This document shows positions 41,283 to 50,222 of a DNA stretch of 64,000 nt, piece by piece. The position numbers and the translations under genes are program-made. The number at the start of each line of letters is the position of its first letter. Position 1 is the first letter of the stretch. Source of the stretch: an uncultured bacterium (GTDB lineage: Bacteria; Hydrogenedentota; Hydrogenedentia; Hydrogenedentales; CAILVY01); assembly GCA_937951485.1 (NCBI GenBank), contig CALEDJ010000025.1:29346-93345 (forward strand), given 5' to 3'. The notes under the pieces are model-generated. The model saw nothing but the letters and a program-made list of their open reading frames with translations. It searched no databases and had not been told where the DNA came from.

Positions 41283-43223
41283 ATGGGAAACAGTGGCCTG
41301 CCGGTTTTCATCGTTGTGACGACACTGGCGTTTTCGTGTGATACCCACGCCGCAATGCGCGCCGTCGCAACTCAATCCGTTGGCGGGTGGCGCATCGAAA
41401 TTCGTGATGGGGAACGAATGGTCTTCAGTGGAATTCAGGACGGGGCTTCATTGCTGGCTACGCTGGCAACCGCGAGCGGCGGTGTCGTTCATCCGGTCTT
41501 TTTTCAGGATGCACGTGAAACAGAGGAGATGGTGCGCGTTTCGGGCGGGAAGGCCGGTCCGTTGGAGGTCGAGGAGACATATCGCATGAGCAGCGCCAAT
41601 CTCATTGAAAGGACCGTAACGGTGCGTGCGCTTGCGGACACACGATATTTTCTGGATTTTGGATGGAAAGTTGGTGTGGCCGGTGATTTCTATTCATTTA
41701 CCGGTCAAGAGAAAAATCCGGCACATTACAGCCCGGGATGTTCGGGTCCGGAATTCGGCGGCGGGGCGCTGCAGACCTTTCCGTTTCTTGGATGTCTGCA
41801 TGCAGACACCGTCTACGGGCTTATAGGCGATACTCCGGGACATTGGGAAAACAGGTCATTCATGGGCTTCGATCCGGAAAACCGCCGATTCACACTCACG
41901 AACGGAGACGGGTCACCGCGCCGGGTCATCGCTATTCCGCGTGATGTTGATGCGACTTCGGTGTACCGGGCGGTATTCGACGGTTGGCAGCGAATCGAAG
42001 CGGGAGAGACGCAGACGTGGACCACGTGGATGTTTTCGTCGCCCGCCAAGTCCCTCTACGATATTCAACTTGCGGCTCATCTTGCACTCGCAAACGCAAA
42101 GGGTTTCAATCAGTCCGGGCTCGAGGCAATCCTGCGCAATACCTCCTATTTGCTGCTGCGAAGAAACCTGTTGCGCCCTGAGAGTGACTATATCTTTATT
42201 TCCGGGGTGGGTTACGGCTGGAAACAATGGGTGACGGATGGATTTTACATGAGCCGGGGACTGAATGACCCGGAATACGACGCATCCGCCCATGCCGCCG
42301 TGTTCTACGAGCGCATTCATTACGAGGATAATGCACAGTATTACCTGATTTGGTCCGTGCTCGTAAAACGCGCGGGCGGCGATATTGACATGCGCACCGT
42401 CCAGAGGGCGTACCATTTCATCCGGCAGCACGAAGTGGATGGTCTTTTCATACCCCCTCGACTCAAACCGGATACGACCTCCTTCAAAACGTATCACGAC
42501 CTGCTGCCCTATGATGACGATGACGCTCCCTCCTCAAACCAGGGTTTTCATTGCGGCGCGTTGATGGCGGCCCGAGAATTGGGATTCCCGGTTGCACAAG
42601 AAGATATTGAAAAGGCCAGGCAGGGCTACCGGCGAATGTTTAATCCAGACGGCGGATATATGGCTACAAGCCTGAAACAGCGGGAACACATCGGCCAGGA
42701 TGCTCTCTATGGCGAAGTGCTGACCTATGCGGTGTTTGGCGAAACGTTGCTTCCCGATGAAATGGTGAAAACCCACATTGAGACCACCATGAGGATTCAA
42801 TCCCCCTACGGCATGCGGGTCATTTCAAAAGCGAACGGCGATTTGCTGGAAGGACACAGCGGTGTCTATGTTTTCGGCGGATCCTGGTTTCTCAACGATG
42901 CGTGCGTTTACCTTGACGGACTCATTCACGGCATGGACGCGGATTGGATTGACGAAAAACTTCTCTGGCGATTGGAAAAGGAATTGGCTTTCATGCCGGC
43001 TTTTCACGAATCCATCAGTACGGTTGACGGTCATCCCCATGGGCACCACCTTTACTCATGGAACTCTGGTTTCTGGTGGCTGCGGCGGGAAGTCCGGAAA
43101 CGGCTGGGGATGGAAGGTCCCGATCTCTTGGCGGCAGCGTTGGATGACCGGCTGGGCGTCGTCCACCGGGAGAATTTGCTGGTTCTGGAACCGGACCGTG
43201 CGCTCCTCAGGCCTGAAAAATGA
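41283..43223 (+). CDS. Secreted (alpha/alpha)6-like protein, family not recognised
   Basis: 646 residues. The ATG at 41283 is 7 bases after AGGAGG. The N-terminus (LPVFIVVTTLAFSCDTHA) is a signal peptide. Residues about 30-250 are beta-rich (RIEIRDGERMVFSG, EEMVRVSGGKAGPLEVEETYR), like the N-terminal domains of glycosidases. From about 260 on the protein is helical with aromatic-rich repeats (ILRNTSYLLLRRNLLR, GYGWKQWVTDGFYMSRGL, EDNAQYYLIWSVL, GSWFLNDACVYLDGLIHG, LYSWNSGFWWLRREV), suggesting an (alpha/alpha)6 barrel. I infer a polysaccharide-active enzyme but cannot name a family or catalytic residues. It stands alone behind a strong promoter. Confidence 0.7.
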   Translation: MGNSGLPVFIVVTTLAFSCDTHAAMRAVATQSVGGWRIEIRDGERMVFSGIQDGASLLATLATASGGVVHPVFFQDARETEEMVRVSGGKAGPLEVEETYRMSSANLIERTVTVRALADTRYFLDFGWKVGVAGDFYSFTGQEKNPAHYSPGCSGPEFGGGALQTFPFLGCLHADTVYGLIGDTPGHWENRSFMGFDPENRRFTLTNGDGSPRRVIAIPRDVDATSVYRAVFDGWQRIEAGETQTWTTWMFSSPAKSLYDIQLAAHLALANAKGFNQSGLEAILRNTSYLLLRRNLLRPESDYIFISGVGYGWKQWVTDGFYMSRGLNDPEYDASAHAAVFYERIHYEDNAQYYLIWSVLVKRAGGDIDMRTVQRAYHFIRQHEVDGLFIPPRLKPDTTSFKTYHDLLPYDDDDAPSSNQGFHCGALMAARELGFPVAQEDIEKARQGYRRMFNPDGGYMATSLKQREHIGQDALYGEVLTYAVFGETLLPDEMVKTHIETTMRIQSPYGMRVISKANGDLLEGHSGVYVFGGSWFLNDACVYLDGLIHGMDADWIDEKLLWRLEKELAFMPAFHESISTVDGHPHGHHLYSWNSGFWWLRREVRKRLGMEGPDLLAAALDDRLGVVHRENLLVLEPDRALLRPEK

Positions 43224-43548
43224 ACAAAAACGTTTTATTCCATCTGCTTGTGCAGGCGTGGCACCCTCACGTACCAGATTGATTTTGCAAATCCCGCCGG
43301 AGAAGCCCAGGGGCACGCAATACGCAGACGCCTTGGCCTGCCGCCTCGCTGTCAAATGCAACCCAATACAAACAAGTGAACCTGTGTTGTCCAAAACAGA
43401 TTATCAAGAAGATGAAAGACCATGCTCAAAACCCTTGGAAAATCCTGTTGAATCAAGATGATGTGGCGGGCTTGTTCCATACGCAAACCTATGGGATTCC
43501 TGAGGCATCATTGACACGTGTGCCAAGGTGTCCTGTTTTGTTCCCCCT

Positions 43549-43772
43549 CACCCCACCCCTCTCCCAGAGGGAGAGGGTGTATATGGCGTCACCTGCGGCA
43601 TGCTGTTGCGCCCTCTCCCAGCGGGAGAGAGGGTGTTTGCCGCGTCACCTGCGGCATGCTGTTGCGCCCTCTCCCAGCGGGAGAGAGGGTGTTTGCCGCG
43701 CAACCTGCGGCATGCTGTTGCGCCCTCTCCCTCTCCCTTCGGGAGAGGGGTGGGGTGAGGGGGAAGGCCAAT
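43549..43772 (+). repeat. 56-base tandem array inside a C-rich inverted repeat
   Basis: Three units begin ACCTGCGGCATGCTGTTGCG at 43591, 43647 and 43703, exactly 56 bases apart. Each contains the hairpin CCCTCTCCCAGCGGGAGAGAGGG. The array is flanked by CCCTCACCCCACCCCTCTCCC on the left and its inverse, GGGAGAGGGGTGGGGTGAGG, on the right. Confidence 0.9.
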
Positions 43773-43906
43773 ATGATCATAGGCTATGCTCAACGCGAAG
43801 AATATTTTGGACAGCACTGCAAGTGAACCATGATTGCGCAAAAACGGCATTGCCATTCCGGCCATGGAACTGTATTGCCGCTCACCCGCAGCAAACCAAT
43901 ACGCTG

Positions 43907-43960
43907 TCCTCTCTGTCTCTGATGTCCCTGGTGTCCTTGTTGTTCCTGATGTCCTTCTCG
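43907..43960. repeat. 9-base-period (TCC-N6)n repeat, locus 8
   Basis: Six plus-strand units: TCCTCTCTG, TCTCTGATG, TCCCTGGTG, TCCTTGTTG, TTCCTGATG, TCCTTCTCG. Confidence 0.8.
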
Positions 43961-44312
43961 GGTTCTGTTCCGCTTCCCACACCCTGGAAAACCGCAAAAC
44001 AGCAAAATATCCCTTCTCCTGCGAAGCGCCGTCGAAGACAATGGAGCAATCCGCAATGACATGGATGGTGTTTTGGGCAAAGCACATGGCCAATGTTGGC
44101 GGTTTCGTTCGTCTGCGACAGGGCGGCTACAACAGTCTTCAATTAGATTTCTCTCGTCAATACCATTACACTATGCGGCAACCCGCCCGCATAACCGCCG
44201 CCGGTGCGCCGTGACGAACATGTGGGCGGGCGCATAACGCCATGATGGGCAGGGACACACAATAATCCGCGCCAGACGGCGCGGCGATGGAAATGAAGGA
44301 AAAAGCGTTCCC

Positions 44313-45623
44313 ATGAGCGGCATCACCTGCAAATTCGGAGGCACCTCGCTGGCCGATGCGGCCAGTGTGCGACAGGTTGTCAATATCATTCAGGCCGACC
44401 CTGACCGAAGGTTTATCGTTCCGTCCGCCCCGGGCAAACGCCACCCGCAGGACAAGAAAATCACTGACTTGCTTTATGCATGGCACAACATCGCCCAACA
44501 GGATTTGGACGCATCGGAGCCGGCGGATATCATTGCCGATCGTTTCCTGGAATTGGCACGCGAACTGGGCGTCGCATTTGATATTCAAAAACATCTTGAC
44601 GCCATCGGCGCACAGGTGAAGCGTCACAAAACCCCTGATTACATGGCTTCGCGCGGGGAATATCTGAACGGCCTGTTGCTGGCCGAAGTGTTGGGCGCGA
44701 CGTTTGTGGACCCCGCGGACTGCATCAGATTTAAGGAAACCGGGGAACTGGACCCGGAATCCTACGGCCTTCTTGGCGAACGACTGAAAGGCGGGGGACT
44801 GTTCGTAGTGCCAGGATTCTACGGCGCTATGCCGAATGGCGAAATCAAAACCTTTTCCCGGGGCGGCAGCGATGTCAGCGGCGCCATTGTCGCCCGCGCC
44901 ACCCATTCGCGTATCTATGAAAACTGGACAGATGTTTCCGGCTTCCGCATGGCGGACCCGCGCATTGTGCCCGATGCCCGGCGCATTGAAGAAATCACCT
45001 ACCGGGAACTGCGCGAATTGTCTTATATGGGAGCAACTGTTCTGCACGATGAGGCCATCTATCCCGTGCGCGAGCCGAAAATTCCCATTCACATCCGCAA
45101 TACGAAAGCGCCGGATGAACCGGGCACGATGATCGTCGCGGAGCGAGTGAGCGTCAAGCCGGTGGTCGGCATTGCGGGGCGCGCCGGTTTCTCCATGATC
45201 AACATTGAAAAGGCATTGATGAACAAGGAACGGGGCTTCGGGCGTCGCGCCCTTATGGTGTTGGAGGAATTCGGCGTTGGTTGGGAACACATGCCCACCG
45301 GCATTGACACCATGTCCATCATCATTCGCGATGAAGAGTTCAATGGAAAAGGACCCTTGATTGTCAAGGCGATCGAGGAACGATGCAAACCCGACGAGAT
45401 TAACCTGGTCACCGGACTTGCCATGATTGCAACGGTGGGGCAGGGCATGAACCATCATATCGGCATCGCTGCGCGCCTCTGTGGCGCGATGGCCGAGGCC
45501 AGAGTCAATATCCGCGTGATTGATCAAGGTTCTTCAGAAATGAATATCATTGTCGGCGTAGAGGAGGCAGACCTGGAAAAAGCGGTGCGCGCCATTTATT
45601 ACGCCTTTGCATGGTGGGAGTGA
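44313..45623 (+). CDS. lysC: Aspartate kinase
   Basis: 436 residues. The catalytic amino acid kinase domain begins CKFGGTSLADAASVRQV, with SRGGSDVSGAIVA for ATP/aspartate binding and DVSGFRMADPRIV. After it come two ACT-type regions (about 300-435, RAGFSMINIEKALMNKERGF and LVTGLAMIATVGQGMNHHIGIA, ending VRVIDQGSSEMNIIVGVEE). It phosphorylates aspartate, the first step to lysine, threonine and methionine. The ACT domains imply feedback by amino acids. An AAGGAAA site precedes the ATG. The pyruvate kinase gene starts 3 bases after its stop. Confidence 0.92.
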   Translation: MSGITCKFGGTSLADAASVRQVVNIIQADPDRRFIVPSAPGKRHPQDKKITDLLYAWHNIAQQDLDASEPADIIADRFLELARELGVAFDIQKHLDAIGAQVKRHKTPDYMASRGEYLNGLLLAEVLGATFVDPADCIRFKETGELDPESYGLLGERLKGGGLFVVPGFYGAMPNGEIKTFSRGGSDVSGAIVARATHSRIYENWTDVSGFRMADPRIVPDARRIEEITYRELRELSYMGATVLHDEAIYPVREPKIPIHIRNTKAPDEPGTMIVAERVSVKPVVGIAGRAGFSMINIEKALMNKERGFGRRALMVLEEFGVGWEHMPTGIDTMSIIIRDEEFNGKGPLIVKAIEERCKPDEINLVTGLAMIATVGQGMNHHIGIAARLCGAMAEARVNIRVIDQGSSEMNIIVGVEEADLEKAVRAIYYAFAWWE

Positions 45624-45625
45624 AC

Positions 45626-47137
45626 ATGTCGCGGCGCACCAAGATCGTCTGCACCATCGGGCCGGCCTCCAGGAAACGGGAGACCATCCGGCGCCTGATT
45701 GACGCCGGGATGGATGTCGCCAGACTTAACTTTTCCCACGGAGACCACGCGGAACATGAAGAAACCTTCGGCCACATCCGTGCGACCAGCGAGACGCTCG
45801 AAGCGCACGTTGCGGTCATGATGGACCTTCAAGGCCCGAAAATCCGCATGGGCCGAATGAAAGACACGGAGGATGTCGAACTTGAAAAGGGCGCACCCGT
45901 CACCATCACCACCGACGACGTCCTGGGCGATGCGCGGCGTATCTCCACCACATATCAGCATTTTCCGGCGGATGTGCGCCCCGGCGACCGGGTCTTGATT
46001 GCTGATGGCTCGGTGGAACTGCGTGTGTGTTCCGTGGAACCGCCGGACGTTCACTGCGAAGTGGTGCGCGGCGGTCTTGTCGGGCAGTACAAGGGCATCA
46101 ACCTGCCGGGAGTGCGTATTACGGAGCCGTCGCTCACCGAAAAAGACCGCGAGGACCTTGTGTTTGGCCTGTCGCTGGGGGTGGACTATGTGGCGTTGTC
46201 CTTTGTGCGTTCGCCGCAGGACCTCCGCGATATCCGCGCAGTGATAGACGCGGCGGGCGCGGATGTCGGGGTGATTGCGAAAATCGAGCGCCCGGAGGCG
46301 GTGCAATGTTTTGATGAAATTCTGCCGCTCTGTGACGGGATCATGATTGCGCGCGGCGACATGGGCGTCGAGATGTCTCTGGAGGCGGTGCCCGTGGTGC
46401 AGAAACGCCTGATTCGCGCCTGCAACGAACACGGCATCCCCGTCATCACCGCCACGCAGATGCTGGAGTCCATGACGCGCGATTCAAGGCCCACCCGCGC
46501 GGAGGTCGGCGATGTCGCCAACGCCGTTTTCGACGGCACGGATGCCGTAATGCTTTCCGCTGAAACCGCTTCCGGACGATATCCTGTCGAGGCGTGCGCA
46601 ACGATGGCGGGCATCGCGCGCGAAGCCGACGAGGAAATGGGGCGGACCATGTCCGAAGCGCGTTGGGGCTGGTTGCGGGCGGCCAGTTTGCGTCATCGGA
46701 ACAAAATCTCTCCGGAAGATAAACAGACGCCACAGGAGCTTTTCGCGGGCTCGCTGGGGCTTGCTGTTGCGCAGATGGCCGGCGCGCTGCGCGCGCGGTG
46801 CATCGTGTGTTATACAAGTTCCGGCTACACCGCCGCCGCAATCGCGCGCTACCGCCCGACAGCGCCCATCTTCGCCATCACCGACCATCCGTCGGCGTGC
46901 AGGCGGTGCGCCCTGCACTGGGGCGTCGCCGCATGCTGCGCCGAGGAAGTGGACGGTATCGAGGCCATGTTTGCGCAGGTGGACCGCCTGATGATTGAGA
47001 AACATCTGGCCGAACCGGGAGACACGGTGATCATCGCTGCGGGAACGCCGCTGCCCGTCGCGGGACGCGCAAACCTGCTTAAACTGCACACCGTCGGGGA
47101 AAGCGCCAGCGGGGTCGAGGAGCCGCAGACGGCGTGA
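45626..47137 (+). CDS. pyk: Pyruvate kinase
   Basis: 503 residues. The ATG at 45626 follows GGTGGGAG. Signature segments: KIVCTIGPASRKRETIRRLIDAGM at the N-terminus, ARLNFSHGDHAEHEE, VMMDLQGPKIRMG, the active-site helix IMIARGDMGVEMSLEAV, and TATQMLESM followed by RPTRAEVGDVANAVFDGTDA for the domain-closing loop. The C-terminal domain (IVCYTSSGYTAAAIARYRPT) completes a normal enzyme. It makes pyruvate and ATP from phosphoenolpyruvate. The methyltransferase gene starts at its stop codon (TGATG), placing pyk in the same operon as the bacillithiol genes. Confidence 0.95.
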   Translation: MSRRTKIVCTIGPASRKRETIRRLIDAGMDVARLNFSHGDHAEHEETFGHIRATSETLEAHVAVMMDLQGPKIRMGRMKDTEDVELEKGAPVTITTDDVLGDARRISTTYQHFPADVRPGDRVLIADGSVELRVCSVEPPDVHCEVVRGGLVGQYKGINLPGVRITEPSLTEKDREDLVFGLSLGVDYVALSFVRSPQDLRDIRAVIDAAGADVGVIAKIERPEAVQCFDEILPLCDGIMIARGDMGVEMSLEAVPVVQKRLIRACNEHGIPVITATQMLESMTRDSRPTRAEVGDVANAVFDGTDAVMLSAETASGRYPVEACATMAGIAREADEEMGRTMSEARWGWLRAASLRHRNKISPEDKQTPQELFAGSLGLAVAQMAGALRARCIVCYTSSGYTAAAIARYRPTAPIFAITDHPSACRRCALHWGVAACCAEEVDGIEAMFAQVDRLMIEKHLAEPGDTVIIAAGTPLPVAGRANLLKLHTVGESASGVEEPQTA

Positions 47138-47910
47138 TGAGCGATAGCCGGAATGAAGAACCAGTTGTCCCGAAGGACTGGTATGAGGATGCCTTTGGCG
47201 CGTTCTATCCCGTCATCTATGCTCACCGAACCGTGGAATCTGCGGCGAAAGAAGCGGCGTTCGCGGCGGCGCAAACGCAACTTTCTTCCGGCGACACGCT
47301 TCTGGACCTCTGCTGCGGAAACGGCCGGCATCTGGCGCATCTGGTCCCCCGCGCCGGGCGTTCCGTCGGCGTGGACTATTCGCCGCCATTGCTGCGCCTG
47401 GCACATTGCAACGCCCCGGGCGCGCTTCTCTTGCGTGCGGACATGCGTGCCCTGCCGTTTGTGGAATACTTCAACGTCGTTGTCAATTTCTTCACCAGTT
47501 TCGGGTATTTTACGGAAGACCGGGACAATCGGGCCGTACTTTCCGCCATGTGCCAGGTGTTGCGACCGCAGGGCCGATATTTCCTGGACTACCTGAATCC
47601 CGTCCATGTGGAGACCGAATTGCATCCGCACACAACGCGCCATCTCGGAAAATACCGTATCGAGGAAAACCGCTGGATTGATCGCGCCGCCCGCCGCGTC
47701 AATAAGGTTACTCAGGTGTGGCTGCATGGCGACTGCGTGGCGCAGACCACCGAATCAGTGCGCATGTATTCTCTGGATGAGATGGAGGCGATGCTCGTCG
47801 GGGCGGGTCTTGAAATTGATCGCATCTTTGGCGATTATGACGGCGCTTCATTTTTCAATGACCGGCCGCGGATGATCATCATCGGCCACAGGGGACGTCA
47901 TGGCGCGTGA
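47137..47910 (+). CDS. SAM-dependent methyltransferase, possible thiol N-methyltransferase
   Basis: 257 residues, class I Rossmann methyltransferase. Motif I is DTLLDLCCGNGRHLAHL, with GRSVGVDYSPPLLRLA for the acidic ribose contact, ADMRALPFVEYFNVVVNFFTSFGYF and LRPQGRYFLDYLNP after it. The ATG at 47137 shares one base with the pyk stop, and the gene overlaps bshC by 11 bases. Such tight coupling to bshC, bshB1 and bshA suggests the substrate is bacillithiol or a precursor. Chlorobi make N-methyl-bacillithiol with a SAM methyltransferase (NmbA). Whether this protein is that family cannot be shown here. Confidence 0.85.
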   Translation: MSDSRNEEPVVPKDWYEDAFGAFYPVIYAHRTVESAAKEAAFAAAQTQLSSGDTLLDLCCGNGRHLAHLVPRAGRSVGVDYSPPLLRLAHCNAPGALLLRADMRALPFVEYFNVVVNFFTSFGYFTEDRDNRAVLSAMCQVLRPQGRYFLDYLNPVHVETELHPHTTRHLGKYRIEENRWIDRAARRVNKVTQVWLHGDCVAQTTESVRMYSLDEMEAMLVGAGLEIDRIFGDYDGASFFNDRPRMIIIGHRGRHGA

Positions 47911-49465
47911 TTTCTGGGAGGATTACTGCGGGGAAAACCCGGCGCTCATGTCCTTCTTCGCCGGTTCGCCGCGCAGTATCGGCGCCGGGGTGACAACCGC
48001 GCCCCATTGGAATCAGGACCTATTGCAGGCTGTCTTGCAATATCAGTCGCGCCTCGGACTGAGCCGCACCTGCGATGACAACGCGGCGGTCATCATCACC
48101 GGACAGCAACCCGGACTGCTTGCGGGTCCCATGTTTACGATCTATAAGGCGATGACGGCGGTGCTGCTTGCCGGGCAAACCGCGGGAAAGACGGGCCGAC
48201 CGTGCGTGCCGGTATTCTGGGTCGCCGCCGATGACCATGATTTCGAAGAGGTGCGGTCCGTTCATCTGCTGGGCAGGAAGCATGAGCGCATAACGCTGCA
48301 ATATGATCCCGATGAGGCGGCCATGGTGGACGCCATGCCGATGCACCGCCTGCCGCTGTCGCAATCACTGCATGAGATCATTGACGAGGCGACCCGCGTA
48401 ACGACAGGTTCGGAATGCCGCGCGGAAATCGCGGCATTTCTCCATGAATCGCTGGATGCGTCGGCATCCATGGCGGATTGGTTCGCGACGATCATGGCGC
48501 GGTTGTTTCGGGATACGCCGTTGCTGGTCTTTACGCCGGCGCTGCCGGCGGCGCGCGCGGCGTGCCTGCCCATTCTGGAAAAAGAAATCGCCGAACCACT
48601 GGAAACCACGCGTCTGCTGCGCGAAACAGGAGACCGTCTTCGAGCGCTAGACTATGCCGTGCAACTCATCAAATCGCCCAGTCAATGCGCATTCTTCATA
48701 GAGATGGGCGGCCGCCGACGGCGGGTCTGCTTCGAGAAGGAACGTTTCGTCATCCCCGATGAAGCCATCTCCTGCACGCCGGATGAAATGCGCACCATGC
48801 TCCACGCCGCGCCGGAACGCTTCAGTCCCAACGCCGCCCTGCGATGCGTCGTGCAGCAGGCCCTTTTTCCCGTTGCTGTTTGCGTGGTGGGGCCGGGCGA
48901 GTTGGCCTACTGGGCGCAGTTGAAGCCGGTCTTTGAACGCCATGACCTGCCGATGCCCATCCTTTATCCCCGCATGCGCGGCGCACTCGTGCGTCTGAAA
49001 ACCGCCAAATTGTTGCGAAAATTCGGTTTTTCGATTGAGGACGCCACATTGCCGGAGGAAACACTGGTGGACCGCGCGCTGCGCGCGGAATACTCCGGCG
49101 ATGCGCTGGCGGCATTGGCGCGCAGAAAACTGGAACTGGGGGCCGTCTTACAGGGATTGGAACACGACCTGGAAACGCTGGGCGCGGCCAAGGCGCCTGC
49201 ACCGCTTATTGCCGGTATGTCGGAACGCCTTATGGAAGGCATGAAGAGAATAGAACAGGCGCTCTTGCATCTGGACGCCGTGAAAACAGAGGCCATCCGC
49301 CGCCAGGTGCGCCGCATCCAAACGGAACTGGCCCCGGACCAGAAGCCGCAGGAACGCATCTATTCGCCCTTTTCTTTTCTCTTTGAGCAGGGATGGGATT
49401 TCGTCCCCCGATTGTTGCATGCTATGGACGTAAACCGTTGCGACATGCAGGAGGTGGCATTGTGA
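47900..49465 (+). CDS. bshC: Bacillithiol synthase BshC (cysteine-adding enzyme)
   Basis: 521 residues. The Rossmann-like core shows BshC landmarks: VIITGQQPGLLAGPMFTIYKA near the N-terminus, PVFWVAADDHDFEEV, and near the middle ALFPVAVCVVGPGELAYWAQLKPVFE. A coiled-coil region (about 380-470) and the C-terminal SPFSFLFEQGWDFVPRLLHAM also fit. BshC joins cysteine to glucosaminyl-malate in the last step of bacillithiol synthesis. It overlaps the methyltransferase gene by 11 bases and bshB1 by 4, so all are translated together. Confidence 0.92.
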   Translation: MARDFWEDYCGENPALMSFFAGSPRSIGAGVTTAPHWNQDLLQAVLQYQSRLGLSRTCDDNAAVIITGQQPGLLAGPMFTIYKAMTAVLLAGQTAGKTGRPCVPVFWVAADDHDFEEVRSVHLLGRKHERITLQYDPDEAAMVDAMPMHRLPLSQSLHEIIDEATRVTTGSECRAEIAAFLHESLDASASMADWFATIMARLFRDTPLLVFTPALPAARAACLPILEKEIAEPLETTRLLRETGDRLRALDYAVQLIKSPSQCAFFIEMGGRRRRVCFEKERFVIPDEAISCTPDEMRTMLHAAPERFSPNAALRCVVQQALFPVAVCVVGPGELAYWAQLKPVFERHDLPMPILYPRMRGALVRLKTAKLLRKFGFSIEDATLPEETLVDRALRAEYSGDALAALARRKLELGAVLQGLEHDLETLGAAKAPAPLIAGMSERLMEGMKRIEQALLHLDAVKTEAIRRQVRRIQTELAPDQKPQERIYSPFSFLFEQGWDFVPRLLHAMDVNRCDMQEVAL

Positions 49466-50172
49466 GCATGGATGTTCTGGCGGTCGGCGCGCATCCCGAC
49501 GACCTCGAAATCGGCGTGGGGGGACTGCTGCATCAGTTAACGCGACGCGGATTGCACATAGCCATGCTTGACCTGACACGCGGCGAGATGGGTACCCGAG
49601 GCACTCCGGAACTGCGCGCCCGCGAAGCCGACGCGGCAGCGCGGCTTCTGGGGGTATCCATCCGAGAAAACGCCGGGTTGCCCGACGGTGCCGTTGCCAA
49701 TACCACGGAACAGCAGCGCGCAGTGATCCCGTTCATCCGCAAGCATCGCCCCCGTCTGATATTGGCTCCCATGTCCCCGGACCGCCATCCCGACCACGCC
49801 GCCGCGCATCACCTTGTGTACGATGCGAATTATTTTTCCGGGCTGGCCCGTATTGACACCGGCCAGGAACCATATCGCTGTTCGGCAATATGGTATTACC
49901 ATCCCTACACTGAATCCGCGATCCCGTTGTTTGTCGTGGACATCTCCGAGGACTACGAGGCGAAGGTCGCCGCACTCCGTGCCCATGCCTCGCAATTCTT
50001 CAACCCCGACTTCGACGGACCGCCAACCTATATTTCTTCCAAGGTATTCTGGGACAGTATCCACACCCGCGCCGCGTACTGGGGTTCGCGCATCGGCGCG
50101 CGCTACGGCGAAGCGCTCTACGCCGACGCCCCCGTCCGGATGGATGTCGCACACTTCCTGCGGTCAATATAA
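49462..50172 (+). CDS. bshB1: N-acetylglucosaminyl-malate deacetylase BshB1
   Basis: 236 residues from a GTG at 49462, six bases after AGGAGGT; the ATG at 49468 is a second choice. The LmbE/PIG-L zinc motif is VLAVGAHPDDLEIGVGG at the N-terminus, with SPDRHPDHAAAHHLV for the other His/Asp ligands and RGEMGTRGTPELRAREA between them. It removes acetyl from GlcNAc-malate. It overlaps bshC by 4 bases. LmbE enzymes also act on other N-acetyl sugars, but the flanking bshC and bshA settle the call. Confidence 0.92.
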   Translation: MSMDVLAVGAHPDDLEIGVGGLLHQLTRRGLHIAMLDLTRGEMGTRGTPELRAREADAAARLLGVSIRENAGLPDGAVANTTEQQRAVIPFIRKHRPRLILAPMSPDRHPDHAAAHHLVYDANYFSGLARIDTGQEPYRCSAIWYYHPYTESAIPLFVVDISEDYEAKVAALRAHASQFFNPDFDGPPTYISSKVFWDSIHTRAAYWGSRIGARYGEALYADAPVRMDVAHFLRSI

Positions 50173-50222
50173 CATTGAGCGACTTTGCAGTTCAGCCAAC
50201 ATCAGAGATGGAAATGGACAGT

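Larger units (their letters stand above)
43224..44312. other. Long intergenic region with tandem repeats
   Basis: This 1.09 kb gap has the 56-base tandem array (about 43549-43772), (TCC-N6)n locus 8 and, before the aspartate kinase start, a GCGCCAGACGGCGC hairpin near 44270. Several frames of 60-200 codons cross it, but they follow the repeats and lack ribosome sites or families. Confidence 0.6.

Noticed and set aside
43549..43772. CRISPR array
   Set aside because: The units are 56 bases with no variable spacers and no cas genes nearby. They are plain tandem repeats with hairpins.
43834..44214. Possible 126-codon gene before aspartate kinase
   Set aside because: It crosses a 9-base-period repeat, lacks a ribosome site and has no known domain.
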